Below are positions 35,627 through 44,191 of a stretch of 64,000 bases of DNA, piece by piece. The notes under the pieces are model-generated. The model ran no database searches. It saw only the letters and a list, made by a program, of their open reading frames with translations, and was not told where the DNA came from. The stretch is from Cohnella silvisoli (GTDB lineage: Bacteria; Bacillota; Bacilli; Paenibacillales; Paenibacillaceae), in assembly GCF_021190915.1 (NCBI RefSeq), contig NZ_JAIOAP010000018.1:103403-167402 (forward strand), given 5' to 3'. How positions within the stretch are numbered: the first letter of the stretch is position 1; every line of letters begins with the position of its first letter. A program made the position numbers and the translations under genes.

Positions 35627-35944
35627 GTGCAACCAACCGTAAACGAAACCGATGTTCAGCAAAATAAAGGGATGGCCATCGTGGGTTACATCTTATTTTT
35701 TGTCCCTTTGTTAGCCGCCAAGGAATCTCCATTCGCGCAGTATCATGCTAGACAGGGACTGAATCTCTTTCTTCTAGCGCTGGCCGTGAACATCGTGCTA
35801 GGGATCCTGCCGTTTATTGGATGGCTGCTGCTTCCATTTGCCAATCTGGCTATACTCGGACTTATGATTATCGGGATTCTCGCAGCGGCTAACGGTCAGA
35901 TAAAACCTTTGCCGATCATTGGCAAATATGAAATTTTGAAGTGA
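35627..35944 (+). CDS. DUF4870/Tic20-like small membrane protein
   Basis: Protein of 105 residues starting at GTG 35627, with GAGGTG 5 bases before it. It has three hydrophobic segments with the family pattern GYILFFVPLLA, FAQYHARQGLNLFLL, IGWLLLPFANLAILGLMIIG and NGQIKPLPIIGKYEIL. The family is common in Firmicutes, and its role is unknown. The upstream 35435-35626 holds no gene. Confidence 0.8.
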   Translation: MQPTVNETDVQQNKGMAIVGYILFFVPLLAAKESPFAQYHARQGLNLFLLALAVNIVLGILPFIGWLLLPFANLAILGLMIIGILAAANGQIKPLPIIGKYEILK

Positions 35945-35965
35945 TTGCCGATCATAGTACGATCA

Positions 35966-35995
35966 CCTCCACCGACCTTCCGTGTGGGGGTTTTT
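35966..35995 (+). terminator. Intrinsic terminator between two convergent genes
   Basis: CCTCCAC (35966-35972) pairs with GTGGGGG (35984-35990), followed by five T. Its end touches the stop region of the araC gene on the other strand. Confidence 0.65.
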
Positions 35996-36872
35996 ACGTT
36001 CTCCCACGCTCGGGGATATCTCGCCTATAAACTCCAGGAGTCAAACCCGTCATTCTCTTGAAAATCCGGTGAAAATGAGGAAGGCTCTCGAAGCCGCAGC
36101 GATCCGCGATTAGGCCAATGCTCTCGTCCGTCTCGAGCAATAATTCTTTAGCCTGTGCGATTCGCTTGGCGTTGACGTAATCGGTGACGTTCATGCCGGT
36201 GAGTTGCTTGAATACGCGGGAAAAGTGGGCTCCGGTTACCGAAGACTGCTGCGCTAAAGCAGATAATCCCAGGTCTCTGTTCGGATGCTGAGCGATATAA
36301 TGGAGAATTTCTCTCATCCATAACGGGCCGATCCTTACGTCGTCCGAGACATCCGAATGAGTCGTGATCATATGGCGGTTTACGCGAAGCATCCATTGTT
36401 GAAACTGCAGGGAGATCGCATGACGATAGCCCGGTATTTTCCGCTCAAGCTCAAGATGAATGTCTTCCAAAGCTGCTTCCGTTTGGCCGCGCAGCTGCCC
36501 GGCCGTTTCAAGCTTGTAATTTTTCCTTTTCTTTGCCAGCTCGAAGCAACGCATACTGCTATACGAATCGTCCAATTTCTCATAAGAGATCAAGCTCGGA
36601 GCGAAGAAAACGGCCGTAGAAGTAACGGGATCAACCGGATCGGGAAAAGCGCGATGAATCGAGTTGCCCGGTATGATGAACAGATCGCCGGCTGCCATGT
36701 CGTAAAATTTCTGATCGATGAACATCGTTCCATTGCCTCCGTAAACATAGACAAGCTCATAACGATCGTGAAGATGGTCCGGCAGCTCTCTCTGCGGACT
36801 CTTGGTGTCTTTGTACACGAGATCGAAGGGGAACAAGGGATCGTCCGAGAACGACTTGCGAAGGGCATTCAC
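35994..36872 (-). CDS. AraC-family regulator with N-terminal cupin domain
   Basis: Transcription factor of 292 residues. The N-terminal half is a sugar-sensing cupin (LHDRYELVYVYGGNGTMFID, AAGDLFIIPGNSIHRAF). The C-terminal AraC double helix-turn-helix has LSALAQQSSVTGAHFSRVFK and GFESLPHFHRIFKRMTGLTP. It is divergent from the five-gene sugar operon at 37013-42788 across a 140-base AT-rich gap, so it most likely controls that operon with L-galactose or a product as ligand (inference). GGAGG lies before the ATG on the minus strand. Confidence 0.88.
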   Translation of the reverse strand: MNALRKSFSDDPLFPFDLVYKDTKSPQRELPDHLHDRYELVYVYGGNGTMFIDQKFYDMAAGDLFIIPGNSIHRAFPDPVDPVTSTAVFFAPSLISYEKLDDSYSSMRCFELAKKRKNYKLETAGQLRGQTEAALEDIHLELERKIPGYRHAISLQFQQWMLRVNRHMITTHSDVSDDVRIGPLWMREILHYIAQHPNRDLGLSALAQQSSVTGAHFSRVFKQLTGMNVTDYVNAKRIAQAKELLLETDESIGLIADRCGFESLPHFHRIFKRMTGLTPGVYRRDIPERGRT

Positions 36873-37012
36873 GATGATAGCCTCCGGAGGTTTATTTTGT
36901 TATCTATAAAATATCAAAATAGAGTACATTTATGCAATTATCAACTCTTTATATGTAGAATAGTGCTGGTAAAATAGAGGTATATCAGCTGTAATAAGGG
37001 GAGATTTCATGC

Positions 37013-37843
37013 ATGCGGATTGATGCCCACCAACATTACTGGAAAATCGATCGTAACGATTACGGTTGGATTACGCCTGAGCTTCCCGTGCTTTATCGGG
37101 ATTACTTGCCCCAGCATCTGGTACCGCATCTGAAGGAACACCGATTGGACGGCACCATCGTCGTTCAGGCGGCCCCGACTATGGAGGAGACGGACTATCT
37201 ATTGACGTTGGCGGATTCGGACGAGACGATTCTCGGCGTTGTCGGCTGGCTGGATTTGAACGATCAAGAACACCGTACGCATTTCGAACGATTCCGTGAG
37301 CATCCGAAATTCGTTGGTTTCCGGATGATGATCCAGGAGATGACGGATGCTTCAAGCATACTGGAGCCGCATTTCCTGAAAGCGCTTCGCGACTATGCGG
37401 AGATAGACATTCCGATCGACCTGCTTGTCGTTTCCCATCAATTAAAGCCGCTCGTGAAGCTGCTTGAGCTTGTACCCGGTTTACGCGGCGTTATCGATCA
37501 TATCGCCAAGCCTGCAATCGCCGAGGGCATAATGGAGCCGTGGCTCAGCCATATGAAGGAAATTGCCAAATATCCCAACATCCACTGCAAGCTTTCGGGT
37601 ATGGTGACCGAGGCCGAACATCAGAATTGGAAGCCTGAACATTTTACCGGGTATATTCGCAAAGTGATTGAACTGTTTGGACCAAATCGCATAATGTTCG
37701 GCAGCGATTGGCCGGTATGCCTACTAGCAGCCAGTTACGATCAGGTGGTGGAAGTGCTTGAACAAGCTTTGCCTGAAACTTGGGGAGAGAAGGAGCGCGA
37801 TCGGTTATTCGGCGTCAACGCAAAGGAGTTCTATAAGCTATGA
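37013..37843 (+). CDS. Amidohydrolase-family sugar lactonase (probable L-galactonolactonase)
   Basis: COG3618-type lactonase of 276 residues. The metal ligands appear as DAHQHYW at the N-terminus, a middle His (VVSHQ), VIDHIAKPAI and GSDWPV near the end. Family members open fuconolactone, rhamnonolactone or galactonolactone. The gene neighbours (L-galactose dehydrogenase, L-galactonate oxidoreductase) favour L-galactonolactone to L-galactonate. GGGGAG precedes the ATG by 9 bases. The stop overlaps the next start (ATGA), so translation is coupled. Confidence 0.82.
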   Translation: MRIDAHQHYWKIDRNDYGWITPELPVLYRDYLPQHLVPHLKEHRLDGTIVVQAAPTMEETDYLLTLADSDETILGVVGWLDLNDQEHRTHFERFREHPKFVGFRMMIQEMTDASSILEPHFLKALRDYAEIDIPIDLLVVSHQLKPLVKLLELVPGLRGVIDHIAKPAIAEGIMEPWLSHMKEIAKYPNIHCKLSGMVTEAEHQNWKPEHFTGYIRKVIELFGPNRIMFGSDWPVCLLAASYDQVVEVLEQALPETWGEKERDRLFGVNAKEFYKL

Positions 37844-39333
37844 GAACTCTAAACCGATCCGTTCTGGATGAGACGGAAACGAGACGTCTGGATGAGGTGA
37901 GCGCAAGCCCCGTAACGGTTCTCCAAATCGGAGAGGGTAACTTCATTCGCGGGTTTTTCGATTGGATGGTTCATCGGTGCCGCTCGCAAGGTTTGTTCGA
38001 TGCCAGCATAGCGGTTACGCAGCCTCGGCCGACGGGTAAACCGAAGATCGATGCGTTGGCCGGTCAAGACGGCTTGTATACGATGGTTATCCGAGGGATC
38101 GAGAACGGACAGAGCGTGGAGAGCAGAGAGATCGTTACCGTTTTCTCGCAGATGATCGATCCTTATACGGAATGGAAGCGATTAGTGGAGCTTTCGATCA
38201 GCCCGGATTTGCGCTTCATAGTGTCGAATACAACCGAAGCGGGTCTTGTGTATCGCCCGGAGACGTTGGCGGAAGGAGTGCCGATCATTTCTTTCCCGGG
38301 TAAAATCGCATATTTGCTCTATCAGAGGTATTTGAAGTTTGACGGGGCTGCTAATCGCGGACTCATTCTATTGCCTTGCGAGTTGATCGAGCGAAATGGG
38401 GATGCGCTGCAGGATGCCGTCCTGCAATATGCAACGGATTGGAGCTTTCCGGCGGCGTTTCGGGAATGGGTGTATTCGCACAATCGATTCCTCAATTCGC
38501 TCGTTGACCGGATCGTTACAGGGTACCCAGACAAAGCTCAAGCGGAGACGTGGTTTGCCGAGTGGGGTTATGAGGATGAATTGCTATGCACGGCAGAGCC
38601 TTATCATCTATGGGTGATCGAAGCTGAACCGGAGCTGGATGAGATGCTTCCCTTCAAGCGCGCAGGGTTAAACGTTCAATGGGTGGATGACTTAAAGCCT
38701 TACCAACAGCGTAAAGTCCGCATTCTGAACGGCGCGCATACGTTGATGACTCCACTGGGTCTGCTTTATGGTCTTGATCATGTACGAGAGTTGATGGAGC
38801 ATCAGACGCTAGGCGCATTCGTTCGAGCAACGGTAATCGACGATATCATACCAACCCTCCCGTACCCGGAAAATGAGATGAGAACTTATGCGCACAGCGT
38901 ATTCGAAAGATACTTAAACCCCTACATTCACCATCGGCTAACGGACATCGCGATGAACAGCATTAGCAAGTTTAAGGTAAGGCTCCTTCCTTCTCTTGCA
39001 TTTTACATAGAGCGTGGAGAGCCGATTCCGACTAGACTCATCCTTGGATTTGCGGGATTGCTTCGCTACTACAAGGTAAAGCTCAATGGTGAGGTTTACG
39101 AAGGCTTCTCTCTCAAAGGGCAGAGCTATACCGTTCGCGACGATGCCAAGGTTTTGGAAACGCTAGCCTCCATTTGGGAGGAAGCGGACCACGCCAAAGA
39201 GCCGCTGAAAGAGACGGTGGAACGGCTGCTTGCACAGCATTCGCTATGGGGACGAGATTTGTCTAGCTGCCTCAGTTTAGCGGAATCGATTACAGCGAGA
39301 TACATGGAATTGGAAAAGAGGGAACTTCAATGA
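37840..39333 (+). CDS. uxaB: Tagaturonate reductase (altronate oxidoreductase)
   Basis: Long-chain mannitol-dehydrogenase-family enzyme of 497 residues that reduces D-tagaturonate to D-altronate with NADH. The N-terminal nucleotide-binding segment is VLQIGEGNFIRGFFDWM; SNTTEAGL and VRILNGAHTLMTPLG (with the catalytic Lys/Asn/His region) are as in UxaB. Overlaps lactonase upstream and uxaA downstream by 4 bases each. In this operon its substrate would come from the L-galactonate oxidoreductase at 41775 rather than from galacturonate, since no uxaC is present here. Confidence 0.9.
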   Translation: MRTLNRSVLDETETRRLDEVSASPVTVLQIGEGNFIRGFFDWMVHRCRSQGLFDASIAVTQPRPTGKPKIDALAGQDGLYTMVIRGIENGQSVESREIVTVFSQMIDPYTEWKRLVELSISPDLRFIVSNTTEAGLVYRPETLAEGVPIISFPGKIAYLLYQRYLKFDGAANRGLILLPCELIERNGDALQDAVLQYATDWSFPAAFREWVYSHNRFLNSLVDRIVTGYPDKAQAETWFAEWGYEDELLCTAEPYHLWVIEAEPELDEMLPFKRAGLNVQWVDDLKPYQQRKVRILNGAHTLMTPLGLLYGLDHVRELMEHQTLGAFVRATVIDDIIPTLPYPENEMRTYAHSVFERYLNPYIHHRLTDIAMNSISKFKVRLLPSLAFYIERGEPIPTRLILGFAGLLRYYKVKLNGEVYEGFSLKGQSYTVRDDAKVLETLASIWEEADHAKEPLKETVERLLAQHSLWGRDLSSCLSLAESITARYMELEKRELQ

Positions 39334-40823
39334 GCGATTGGATTCGTCTATCGGCTAAAGACCAAGTCGTGATTGCTCTTAGGCCGTTCTCGGCAGGAGA
39401 GACAATTACGTTAGAAGATGGGGCACAGTTGCAATTGACGGACGACGTGCCAAAAGGACATAAGATCCTTACTAGGCCAGTGGGTGAAGGTCAGGACGTC
39501 ATGAAATTCGGCTATTCCATCGGTAAAGCGAAGGAAGCGCTAAAGCCGGGAGTTTGGGTGCATACGCACAATCTGGGGACGGGTCTGAAGGGATTCCTGA
39601 ACTACCATTACGAGCCGACCCCTCCTGTCGCGCAAGCGAATCAGCCTCAAAGACAAACTTTTCAAGGTTATGTCCGCGACAATGGAGAAGTCGGCATTCG
39701 CAACGAAATTTGGATCATCAATACCGTAGGCTGCATTAACAAAACATGCGAAATAATCGCCAAGCGCGCCAATACGTTGTATGAAGGCAGAGTGGATGGA
39801 GTCCATCATTTCTCCCATCCATTCGGGTGCTCGCAGCTCGGGGATGACCTGAAGCATACGCAGAAACTGCTGGCTTCGCTGGCGAACCATCCGAATGCGG
39901 CAGGGGTGCTCGTTGTTGGGCTTGGCTGCGAGAATAATCAGATTGATTCGTTTAAACAAGTGATAGGAGAGTTCGATCCGCGACGAATTAAATTCATGAG
40001 ATCGCAGGATGTAGAGGACGAGCTTGAGGTGGGACTATCTCTCATCGAGGAACTGGTCGAATATGCGGAGAAATTCAAGCGCGAGACTGTTCACGCGTCT
40101 AAACTCAAGCTAGGATTGAAATGCGGCGGCTCCGACGGATTGTCCGGTATAACGGCGAATCCTCTCGTTGGATCGGTATCCGATCGACTTATCGCAACCG
40201 GCGGCACGGCTATTCTGACGGAAGTGCCTGAGATGTTCGGCGCCGAGACGATTCTGATGAACCGCGCGGTCGATGAAGAAGTGTTCGGGCGGATCGTATC
40301 GCTCGTTAACGATTTCAAGCAATATTTTATCCGGCATGATCAAGAGATTTACGAGAATCCGTCGCCGGGCAATAAAGACGGAGGCATAAGCACGTTAGAG
40401 GAGAAATCGCTTGGCTGCACGCAAAAAGGCGGTCATTCGATCGTAACCGATGTCGTCCCTTATGGGCAGCGTGTGAGTAAGGAAGGGCTGAACCTATTGG
40501 AAGCCCCCGGCAATGATTTGGTTTCCGTAACGGCGTTATCTGCCGGGGGAGCGCATATTGTTCTCTTCACGACCGGCAGGGGAACGCCGTTCGGCGGACC
40601 GGTGCCGACCGTCAAGATCTCTACGAACAGCGAGCTCGCGCAGCGTAAGAAAAATTGGATCGATTTCGATGCGGGGCAGCTTCTGGAAAGCAAGAGCATG
40701 GCACAATTGACTGATGAGCTATGGAACCAATTGCTCGACATCGCTTCGGGCGACAGTCATACGTATAACGAAAGGAACGGATTCCGTGAGATTGCTATTT
40801 TCAAAGATGGAGTGATTCTATAA
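39330..40823 (+). CDS. uxaA: Altronate dehydratase
   Basis: Dehydrates D-altronate to 2-keto-3-deoxy-D-gluconate; Fe/Mn dependent in characterised enzymes. Protein of 497 residues. The N-terminal SAF domain has GHKILTRPVGEGQDVMKFGYSIG; the large catalytic domain has GYVRDNGEVGIRNEIW, FSHPFGCSQLGDD, LKCGGSDGLSG and the C-terminal FTTGRGTPFGGPVPTVKI. Start overlaps uxaB by ATGA, stop overlaps the next gene by TAATG. The product needs kdgK and kdgA, which are not in this window. Confidence 0.92.
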   Translation: MSDWIRLSAKDQVVIALRPFSAGETITLEDGAQLQLTDDVPKGHKILTRPVGEGQDVMKFGYSIGKAKEALKPGVWVHTHNLGTGLKGFLNYHYEPTPPVAQANQPQRQTFQGYVRDNGEVGIRNEIWIINTVGCINKTCEIIAKRANTLYEGRVDGVHHFSHPFGCSQLGDDLKHTQKLLASLANHPNAAGVLVVGLGCENNQIDSFKQVIGEFDPRRIKFMRSQDVEDELEVGLSLIEELVEYAEKFKRETVHASKLKLGLKCGGSDGLSGITANPLVGSVSDRLIATGGTAILTEVPEMFGAETILMNRAVDEEVFGRIVSLVNDFKQYFIRHDQEIYENPSPGNKDGGISTLEEKSLGCTQKGGHSIVTDVVPYGQRVSKEGLNLLEAPGNDLVSVTALSAGGAHIVLFTTGRGTPFGGPVPTVKISTNSELAQRKKNWIDFDAGQLLESKSMAQLTDELWNQLLDIASGDSHTYNERNGFREIAIFKDGVIL

Positions 40824-41758
40824 TGCAGTATCGGAAGCTCGGTCAAACTGGCTTGGACGTATCCATTCTCAGCTTCGGCGCATCGTCGCTTGGATCTGTT
40901 TTCAGGGAGACCAATGAGGCGGAAGCTATCCGTACCGTGCATGCGGCAATTGATTCCGGCATCAATCTGATCGACGTTTCGCCCTATTACGGCTTGACGA
41001 AAGCTGAAACCGTACTTGGAAAAGCAATCAAGGAAATTCCGCGGGATCGATTTCTTCTCTCCACCAAAGCGGGGCGTTACGGGGCAGACGAGTTCGACTT
41101 TTCCGGGAAACGAATCACGGCTAGTTTGGAAGAAAGCTTTTCCCGGCTGAACACGGACTATATTGACATCCTGTATTTGCACGATATCGAATTCGTTTCC
41201 TCCGAAATAATTCTAGAAGAAGCGATTCCAACGCTGCAACTAATGAAGGAACAAGGCAAAATCCGCTATTTCGGTATTTGCGGACTTCCGCTGCAATTGT
41301 TCGAGATGCTGCTTCCTCAAGTGAATGTCGACGCGATTATTTCTTATTGCCACTACTCCTTAAATGATAATTCGCTGCTCGGACTGCTGCCTTTGCTGGA
41401 ACAGCGTGGAATCGGACTCGTTAACGCATCCCCCCTGTCGATGGGTTTGCTTAGCAATCGAGGAACGCCGGAGTGGCATCCAGCAAGCCGCGAGTTGAAA
41501 GAAATATGCAAACGGGCAGCCGAATTGTGCGCAAGCCGAGGGCAAGACATCGCCAAGCTGGCTGTCCAATTTACGACCTCGAACGAGCGGATTCCTACTA
41601 CGCTGGTGAGTACGGCTAACCCGGATAATATCCGCAATAATGCCTTTTGGACGGATGAACCTATTGATGAAGAGCTGCTCAAGGACGTGCTCGATATACT
41701 GAAGCCTGTTCACAACCAGACGTGGGTCAGCGGCAGACCGGAATATAACGGCAAATGA
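40823..41758 (+). CDS. L-galactose dehydrogenase (aldo/keto reductase family)
   Basis: NAD(P)-dependent oxidation of L-galactose to its lactone. Protein of 311 residues with the AKR tetrad region (DVSPYYG with Tyr, a Lys in STKAGRYG, and CHYSLND). Segments FGASSLGSVF, FDFSGKRIT, YIDILYLHDIEF, SYCHYSLND and ASPLSMGLL followed by PEWHPAS match the plant L-galactose dehydrogenase pattern very closely, more so than L-fucose dehydrogenases. This makes the substrate call fairly firm for an AKR. Coupled to uxaA (TAATG) and 16 bases before the next gene. Confidence 0.82.
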   Translation: MQYRKLGQTGLDVSILSFGASSLGSVFRETNEAEAIRTVHAAIDSGINLIDVSPYYGLTKAETVLGKAIKEIPRDRFLLSTKAGRYGADEFDFSGKRITASLEESFSRLNTDYIDILYLHDIEFVSSEIILEEAIPTLQLMKEQGKIRYFGICGLPLQLFEMLLPQVNVDAIISYCHYSLNDNSLLGLLPLLEQRGIGLVNASPLSMGLLSNRGTPEWHPASRELKEICKRAAELCASRGQDIAKLAVQFTTSNERIPTTLVSTANPDNIRNNAFWTDEPIDEELLKDVLDILKPVHNQTWVSGRPEYNGK

Positions 41759-41774
41759 AAGGCGATGACAAGTT

Positions 41775-42788
41775 ATGCTGGGCATTGTTTGCGAGGAAAT
41801 CGAACGTTTCAAGCTTGTAGACCTTCCCGAGCCTTCTTTGGCGGAAGGGGACGCCATTATACGTGTGAAAAGAATTGGCATCTGCGGTACGGACTTACAT
41901 GCTTTTAAGGGAAATCAGCCATTCTTCAGTTATCCTCGGGTGTTGGGTCATGAATTAGCCGGCATCATCGAACAAGTTGGAGAGAATGAAGCGGGGTTAG
42001 TAGCAGGGGATCAGGTTAGCATTATTCCTTACATGCATTGCGGGCAATGTATCGCCTGCCGCAGCGGCAAAACGAATTGCTGTACGTCCATGAAAGTGCT
42101 AGGCGTCCATATCGATGGCGGGATGCGTGAGCTTATTTCCGTTCCGGTCACCCACTTAATCCGTACGAACGGCTTAACGCTCGATCAGTCAGCGGTATTG
42201 GAACCGCTCAGCATCGGGGCTCATGCGGTGAGAAGAGCCGGACTGCACCGAGGCGAAACGGTACTCGTAATCGGCGGCGGACCCATCGGCTTAGGCGTTA
42301 TGGCATTCGCTAAATACGCGGATGCTAGGGTCATCGCGATGGACATCAAAAACGAACGGCTCGCTTTCTGCCGTTCGTGGGCTCATGTCGATGAAACCGT
42401 TAATGCGCTGCATGAACCTAAAGAGAAGTTAGCCGAGCTGACGAACGGCGACTTTCCGACAGTTGTATTCGATGCGACGGGCAACGCGAAGTCTATGACA
42501 GATGCTTTCAGCCTAGTGGCGCATGGGGGCACGCTGGTGTACGTCGGGCTTGTTAAAGCCGATCTAACTTTCCATGATCCCGAGTTTCACAAAAGAGAGC
42601 TAACGCTTATGGGAAGCCGCAACGCCACGAAGGAAGACTTCACACTAGTTTACGAAGCGGTCAAGGGCGGCAATATCGATGTCGGCAGCTTCATCACGCA
42701 CCGATCGCCGTTCGAGGGTATGATCAGTGAATTCGAAAGCTGGCTGAAACCCGAATCCAAAGTCATTAAGGCGATGGTGGAGCTGTAA
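41775..42788 (+). CDS. lgoD: L-galactonate-5-dehydrogenase (zinc alcohol dehydrogenase, LgoD/YjjN type)
   Basis: Medium-chain zinc dehydrogenase of 337 residues that oxidises L-galactonate to D-tagaturonate. The catalytic zinc site is CGTDLHA and GHELAG. The structural zinc site has four cysteines (CGQCIACRSGKTNC). The Rossmann motif is VIGGGPIGLG. GNQPFFSYPRVLGHE, IDGGMRE and FHDPEFHKRELTLMGSRNAT agree with the pattern I recall for E. coli LgoD/YjjN. It closes the route L-galactose, lactone, L-galactonate, tagaturonate, altronate, KDG encoded by this operon. Confidence 0.83.
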   Translation: MLGIVCEEIERFKLVDLPEPSLAEGDAIIRVKRIGICGTDLHAFKGNQPFFSYPRVLGHELAGIIEQVGENEAGLVAGDQVSIIPYMHCGQCIACRSGKTNCCTSMKVLGVHIDGGMRELISVPVTHLIRTNGLTLDQSAVLEPLSIGAHAVRRAGLHRGETVLVIGGGPIGLGVMAFAKYADARVIAMDIKNERLAFCRSWAHVDETVNALHEPKEKLAELTNGDFPTVVFDATGNAKSMTDAFSLVAHGGTLVYVGLVKADLTFHDPEFHKRELTLMGSRNATKEDFTLVYEAVKGGNIDVGSFITHRSPFEGMISEFESWLKPESKVIKAMVEL

Positions 42789-42903
42789 GCCTCTTAGCCG
42801 GTAAAGATCATTTATAAATATTCTTTCACTGTTCATCTCCTATACATTGGAAGTACAATAAAGGTGTCGGGCCCGACGAATTCGAGGAAAGGAGATGATC
42901 TGC

Positions 42904-42936
42904 GTGATTATAATCCTTGAGGTGATTTCCGTTTAA
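42904..42936 (+). CDS. Micro-ORF of 10 residues
   Basis: GTG 42904 to TAA 42936, encoding MIIILEVISV, a fully hydrophobic peptide with one Glu. AGGAG lies 9 bases before the start. The 8-bp hairpin covers the last codons and the stop. Too short for a homology call; the good ribosome-binding site and the following terminator are the only support. Confidence 0.35.
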   Translation: MIIILEVISV

Positions 42937-42956
42937 TCGGAAATCATTTATGAAGG

Positions 42957-42979
42957 GGGAGGCCGCAAGGCCTCCTTTA
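42957..42979 (+). terminator. Intrinsic terminator of the small transcript
   Basis: GGAGGCC, GCAA tetraloop, GGCCTCC, then TTTAT. Confidence 0.8.
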
Positions 42980-43040
42980 TAACAATTGGAATGCAACGAT
43001 AAGGGACATTAAACCGTGATTATGCGGATCGAAAAGGTTT

Positions 43041-43071
43041 TCTGTGGAAGATACCCAATCCACGGATTTTT
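43041..43071 (+). terminator. Weak terminator
   Basis: CTGTGG pairs with CCACGG (one G-T pair) over a 12-base loop and is followed by ATTTTTT. Confidence 0.5.
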
Positions 43072-43125
43072 TGTTGTTTCTGCCAGGTAGTAAAATGCCA
43101 AAATTTCGAGAGGAGGCTGGGGAAT

Positions 43126-43236
43126 ATGATGTCAGCTAATGCGATGATTGTTCCAAGCCATATAAAAGCAAACCTGTTCGAGGAGGACGACGTTTATCGT
43201 GAATTACAGAAATGGGAGAGATGTGCTTCCCCCTAG
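43126..43236 (+). CDS. Short upstream ORF overlapping the Mor-like gene (36 residues)
   Basis: ATG 43126 with AGGAGG 9 bases upstream, reading MMSANAMIVPSHIKANLFEE and ending in CASP. It overlaps the start of the next gene at 43199 in a different frame. It has a better ribosome-binding site than that gene, which suggests that its translation opens or controls the downstream start. No recognisable family. Confidence 0.4.
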   Translation: MMSANAMIVPSHIKANLFEEDDVYRELQKWERCASP

Positions 43237-43465
43237 ATTGCTGAAGGAATTGCAAAAGCATATTTCCGGCGAATTGATCTATATTCCCAAACCGACCGAT
43301 CAGAGGGCCAGTTGGGGAGAAGTGAGCGGAACGCGGAAGCTGCTGGCCGAGAGAAATAAAGAGATTACGCTTTTCTTCGCGAACGGTTGGTCCATTGTGG
43401 ATCTGGAGAAAAAGTATCACTTATCAAGTGAAAGCATCCGTAAAATTATCGTTAAGGCACGTTAG
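43199..43465 (+). CDS. CD3324-family / Mor-activator-like helix-turn-helix protein
   Basis: Protein of 88 residues starting at GTG 43199. It shows the pattern of this small family: MNYRNGRDVLPPRLLKELQK, GELIYIPKP, WGEVSGTRKLLAERNKEI, and a C-terminal helix-turn-helix (SIVDLEKKYHLSSESIRKII). Members resemble the DNA-binding end of the phage Mu middle-operon regulator Mor; the target is unknown. AGGAGG lies about 12 bases upstream within the overlapping short ORF. Confidence 0.75.
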   Translation: MNYRNGRDVLPPRLLKELQKHISGELIYIPKPTDQRASWGEVSGTRKLLAERNKEITLFFANGWSIVDLEKKYHLSSESIRKIIVKAR

Positions 43466-43505
43466 ATAAGGAAAATAATTAAACCGCAAAGGGTTCAACC
43501 TACTG

Positions 43506-43530
43506 CCGCCTTCTTTTGGGCGGTTTTATT
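43506..43530 (+). terminator. Intrinsic terminator after the Mor-like gene
   Basis: CCGCC pairs with GGCGG over a short TTCTTTTG loop, followed by TTTTATTTT. Confidence 0.75.
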
Positions 43531-43613
43531 TTGGTCCAACTCCCATGATAGAAATTACCGTATCATTGTGTCTATAGATTCGAGGGAACAAAATTAAATT
43601 TGGAGGAATGGAC

Positions 43614-44087
43614 ATGAACGAAAACAATGTAACAAACGACAGCTCAACGAACGCAAACGAAAAAGAGTTGGTGACCACGCGCATCATGAATGCGCCGCGC
43701 GATCTTGTTTTCAAGGCTTGGACAACACCTGAATGCTTGGCACAATGGTGGGGGCCGAAGGGATTTACGAATACTTTTCATGAGTTTGACTTGAGGCCGG
43801 GCGGCAACTGGCAGTTTATCATGCATGGTCCCAATGGCGTCGATTATCCAAATAAAAGCGTCTTTACAGAGATTGTTAAACCTGAGCGGATCGTTTTTCA
43901 ACATCTGTCAGGCCACCAATTTCAGGTGACGGCCACCTTCGAGGACCTTGATGGCAAGTGTAGGCTTACCTTTCGCATGCTTTTCGAGACTGTTGCTGAA
44001 TGCGAGAAGACAAAGACCTATGCCGTCGAGGCGAATGAACAGAACTTTGATCGCCTGGAGGCTCTTTTGGCGAGGTTATCCGCATAA
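43614..44087 (+). CDS. SRPBCC (AHSA1-like) ligand-binding protein
   Basis: START/Bet v1-like fold protein of 157 residues. The family signature is visible: TRIMNAPRDLVFKAWTTPE, AQWWGPKGFTNTFHEFDLRPGG and later TVTAT-like beta strands (FQVTATFEDLDGKCRLTFRM). Such proteins bind small hydrophobic ligands; no enzyme activity is assignable. ATG 43614 is used because TGGAGG (43601-43606) is 7 bases before it; ATG 43608 would be too close. Confidence 0.83.
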   Translation: MNENNVTNDSSTNANEKELVTTRIMNAPRDLVFKAWTTPECLAQWWGPKGFTNTFHEFDLRPGGNWQFIMHGPNGVDYPNKSVFTEIVKPERIVFQHLSGHQFQVTATFEDLDGKCRLTFRMLFETVAECEKTKTYAVEANEQNFDRLEALLARLSA

Positions 44088-44130
44088 CACCTCATTTTCA
44101 TGCCAAAATATTAAAAATTTCATTTTGCAC

Positions 44131-44161
44131 TTGAAAGTGACGTAACGTCATGTTGTAAACT
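44131..44161 (+). promoter_or_regulatory. MerR-type promoter with 19-bp spacer and dyad operator
   Basis: TTGAAA (44131-44136), a 19-base spacer, then TAAACT (44156-44161). The spacer contains TGACGT-A-ACGTCA (44138-44150), a perfect inverted repeat near the spacer centre. Over-long spacers with a central dyad are the hallmark of MerR-family activators, which twist the DNA to bring the elements into line. It would drive the SRPBCC-MFS genes downstream. Confidence 0.65.
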
Positions 44162-44191
44162 TTAGTTACCGGTAGAAAGCTGGCGCAGAAT

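Larger units (their letters stand above)
42843..42979 (+). ncRNA. Candidate small transcript with micro-ORF and two hairpins
   Basis: A compact unit: palindrome TCGGGCCCGA (42868-42877), a strong Shine-Dalgarno (AAAGGAG), a 10-codon frame, an 8-bp hairpin (GATTTCCG/CGGAAATC, 42924-42945) and a terminator. No other gene explains this structure. Whether it is an RNA regulator, a toxin-like peptide gene or a leader remnant is not known. Confidence 0.4.

Noticed and set aside
36357..36977. 206-codon frame opposite the AraC gene
   Set aside because: Antisense to a well-supported regulator and without domain features.
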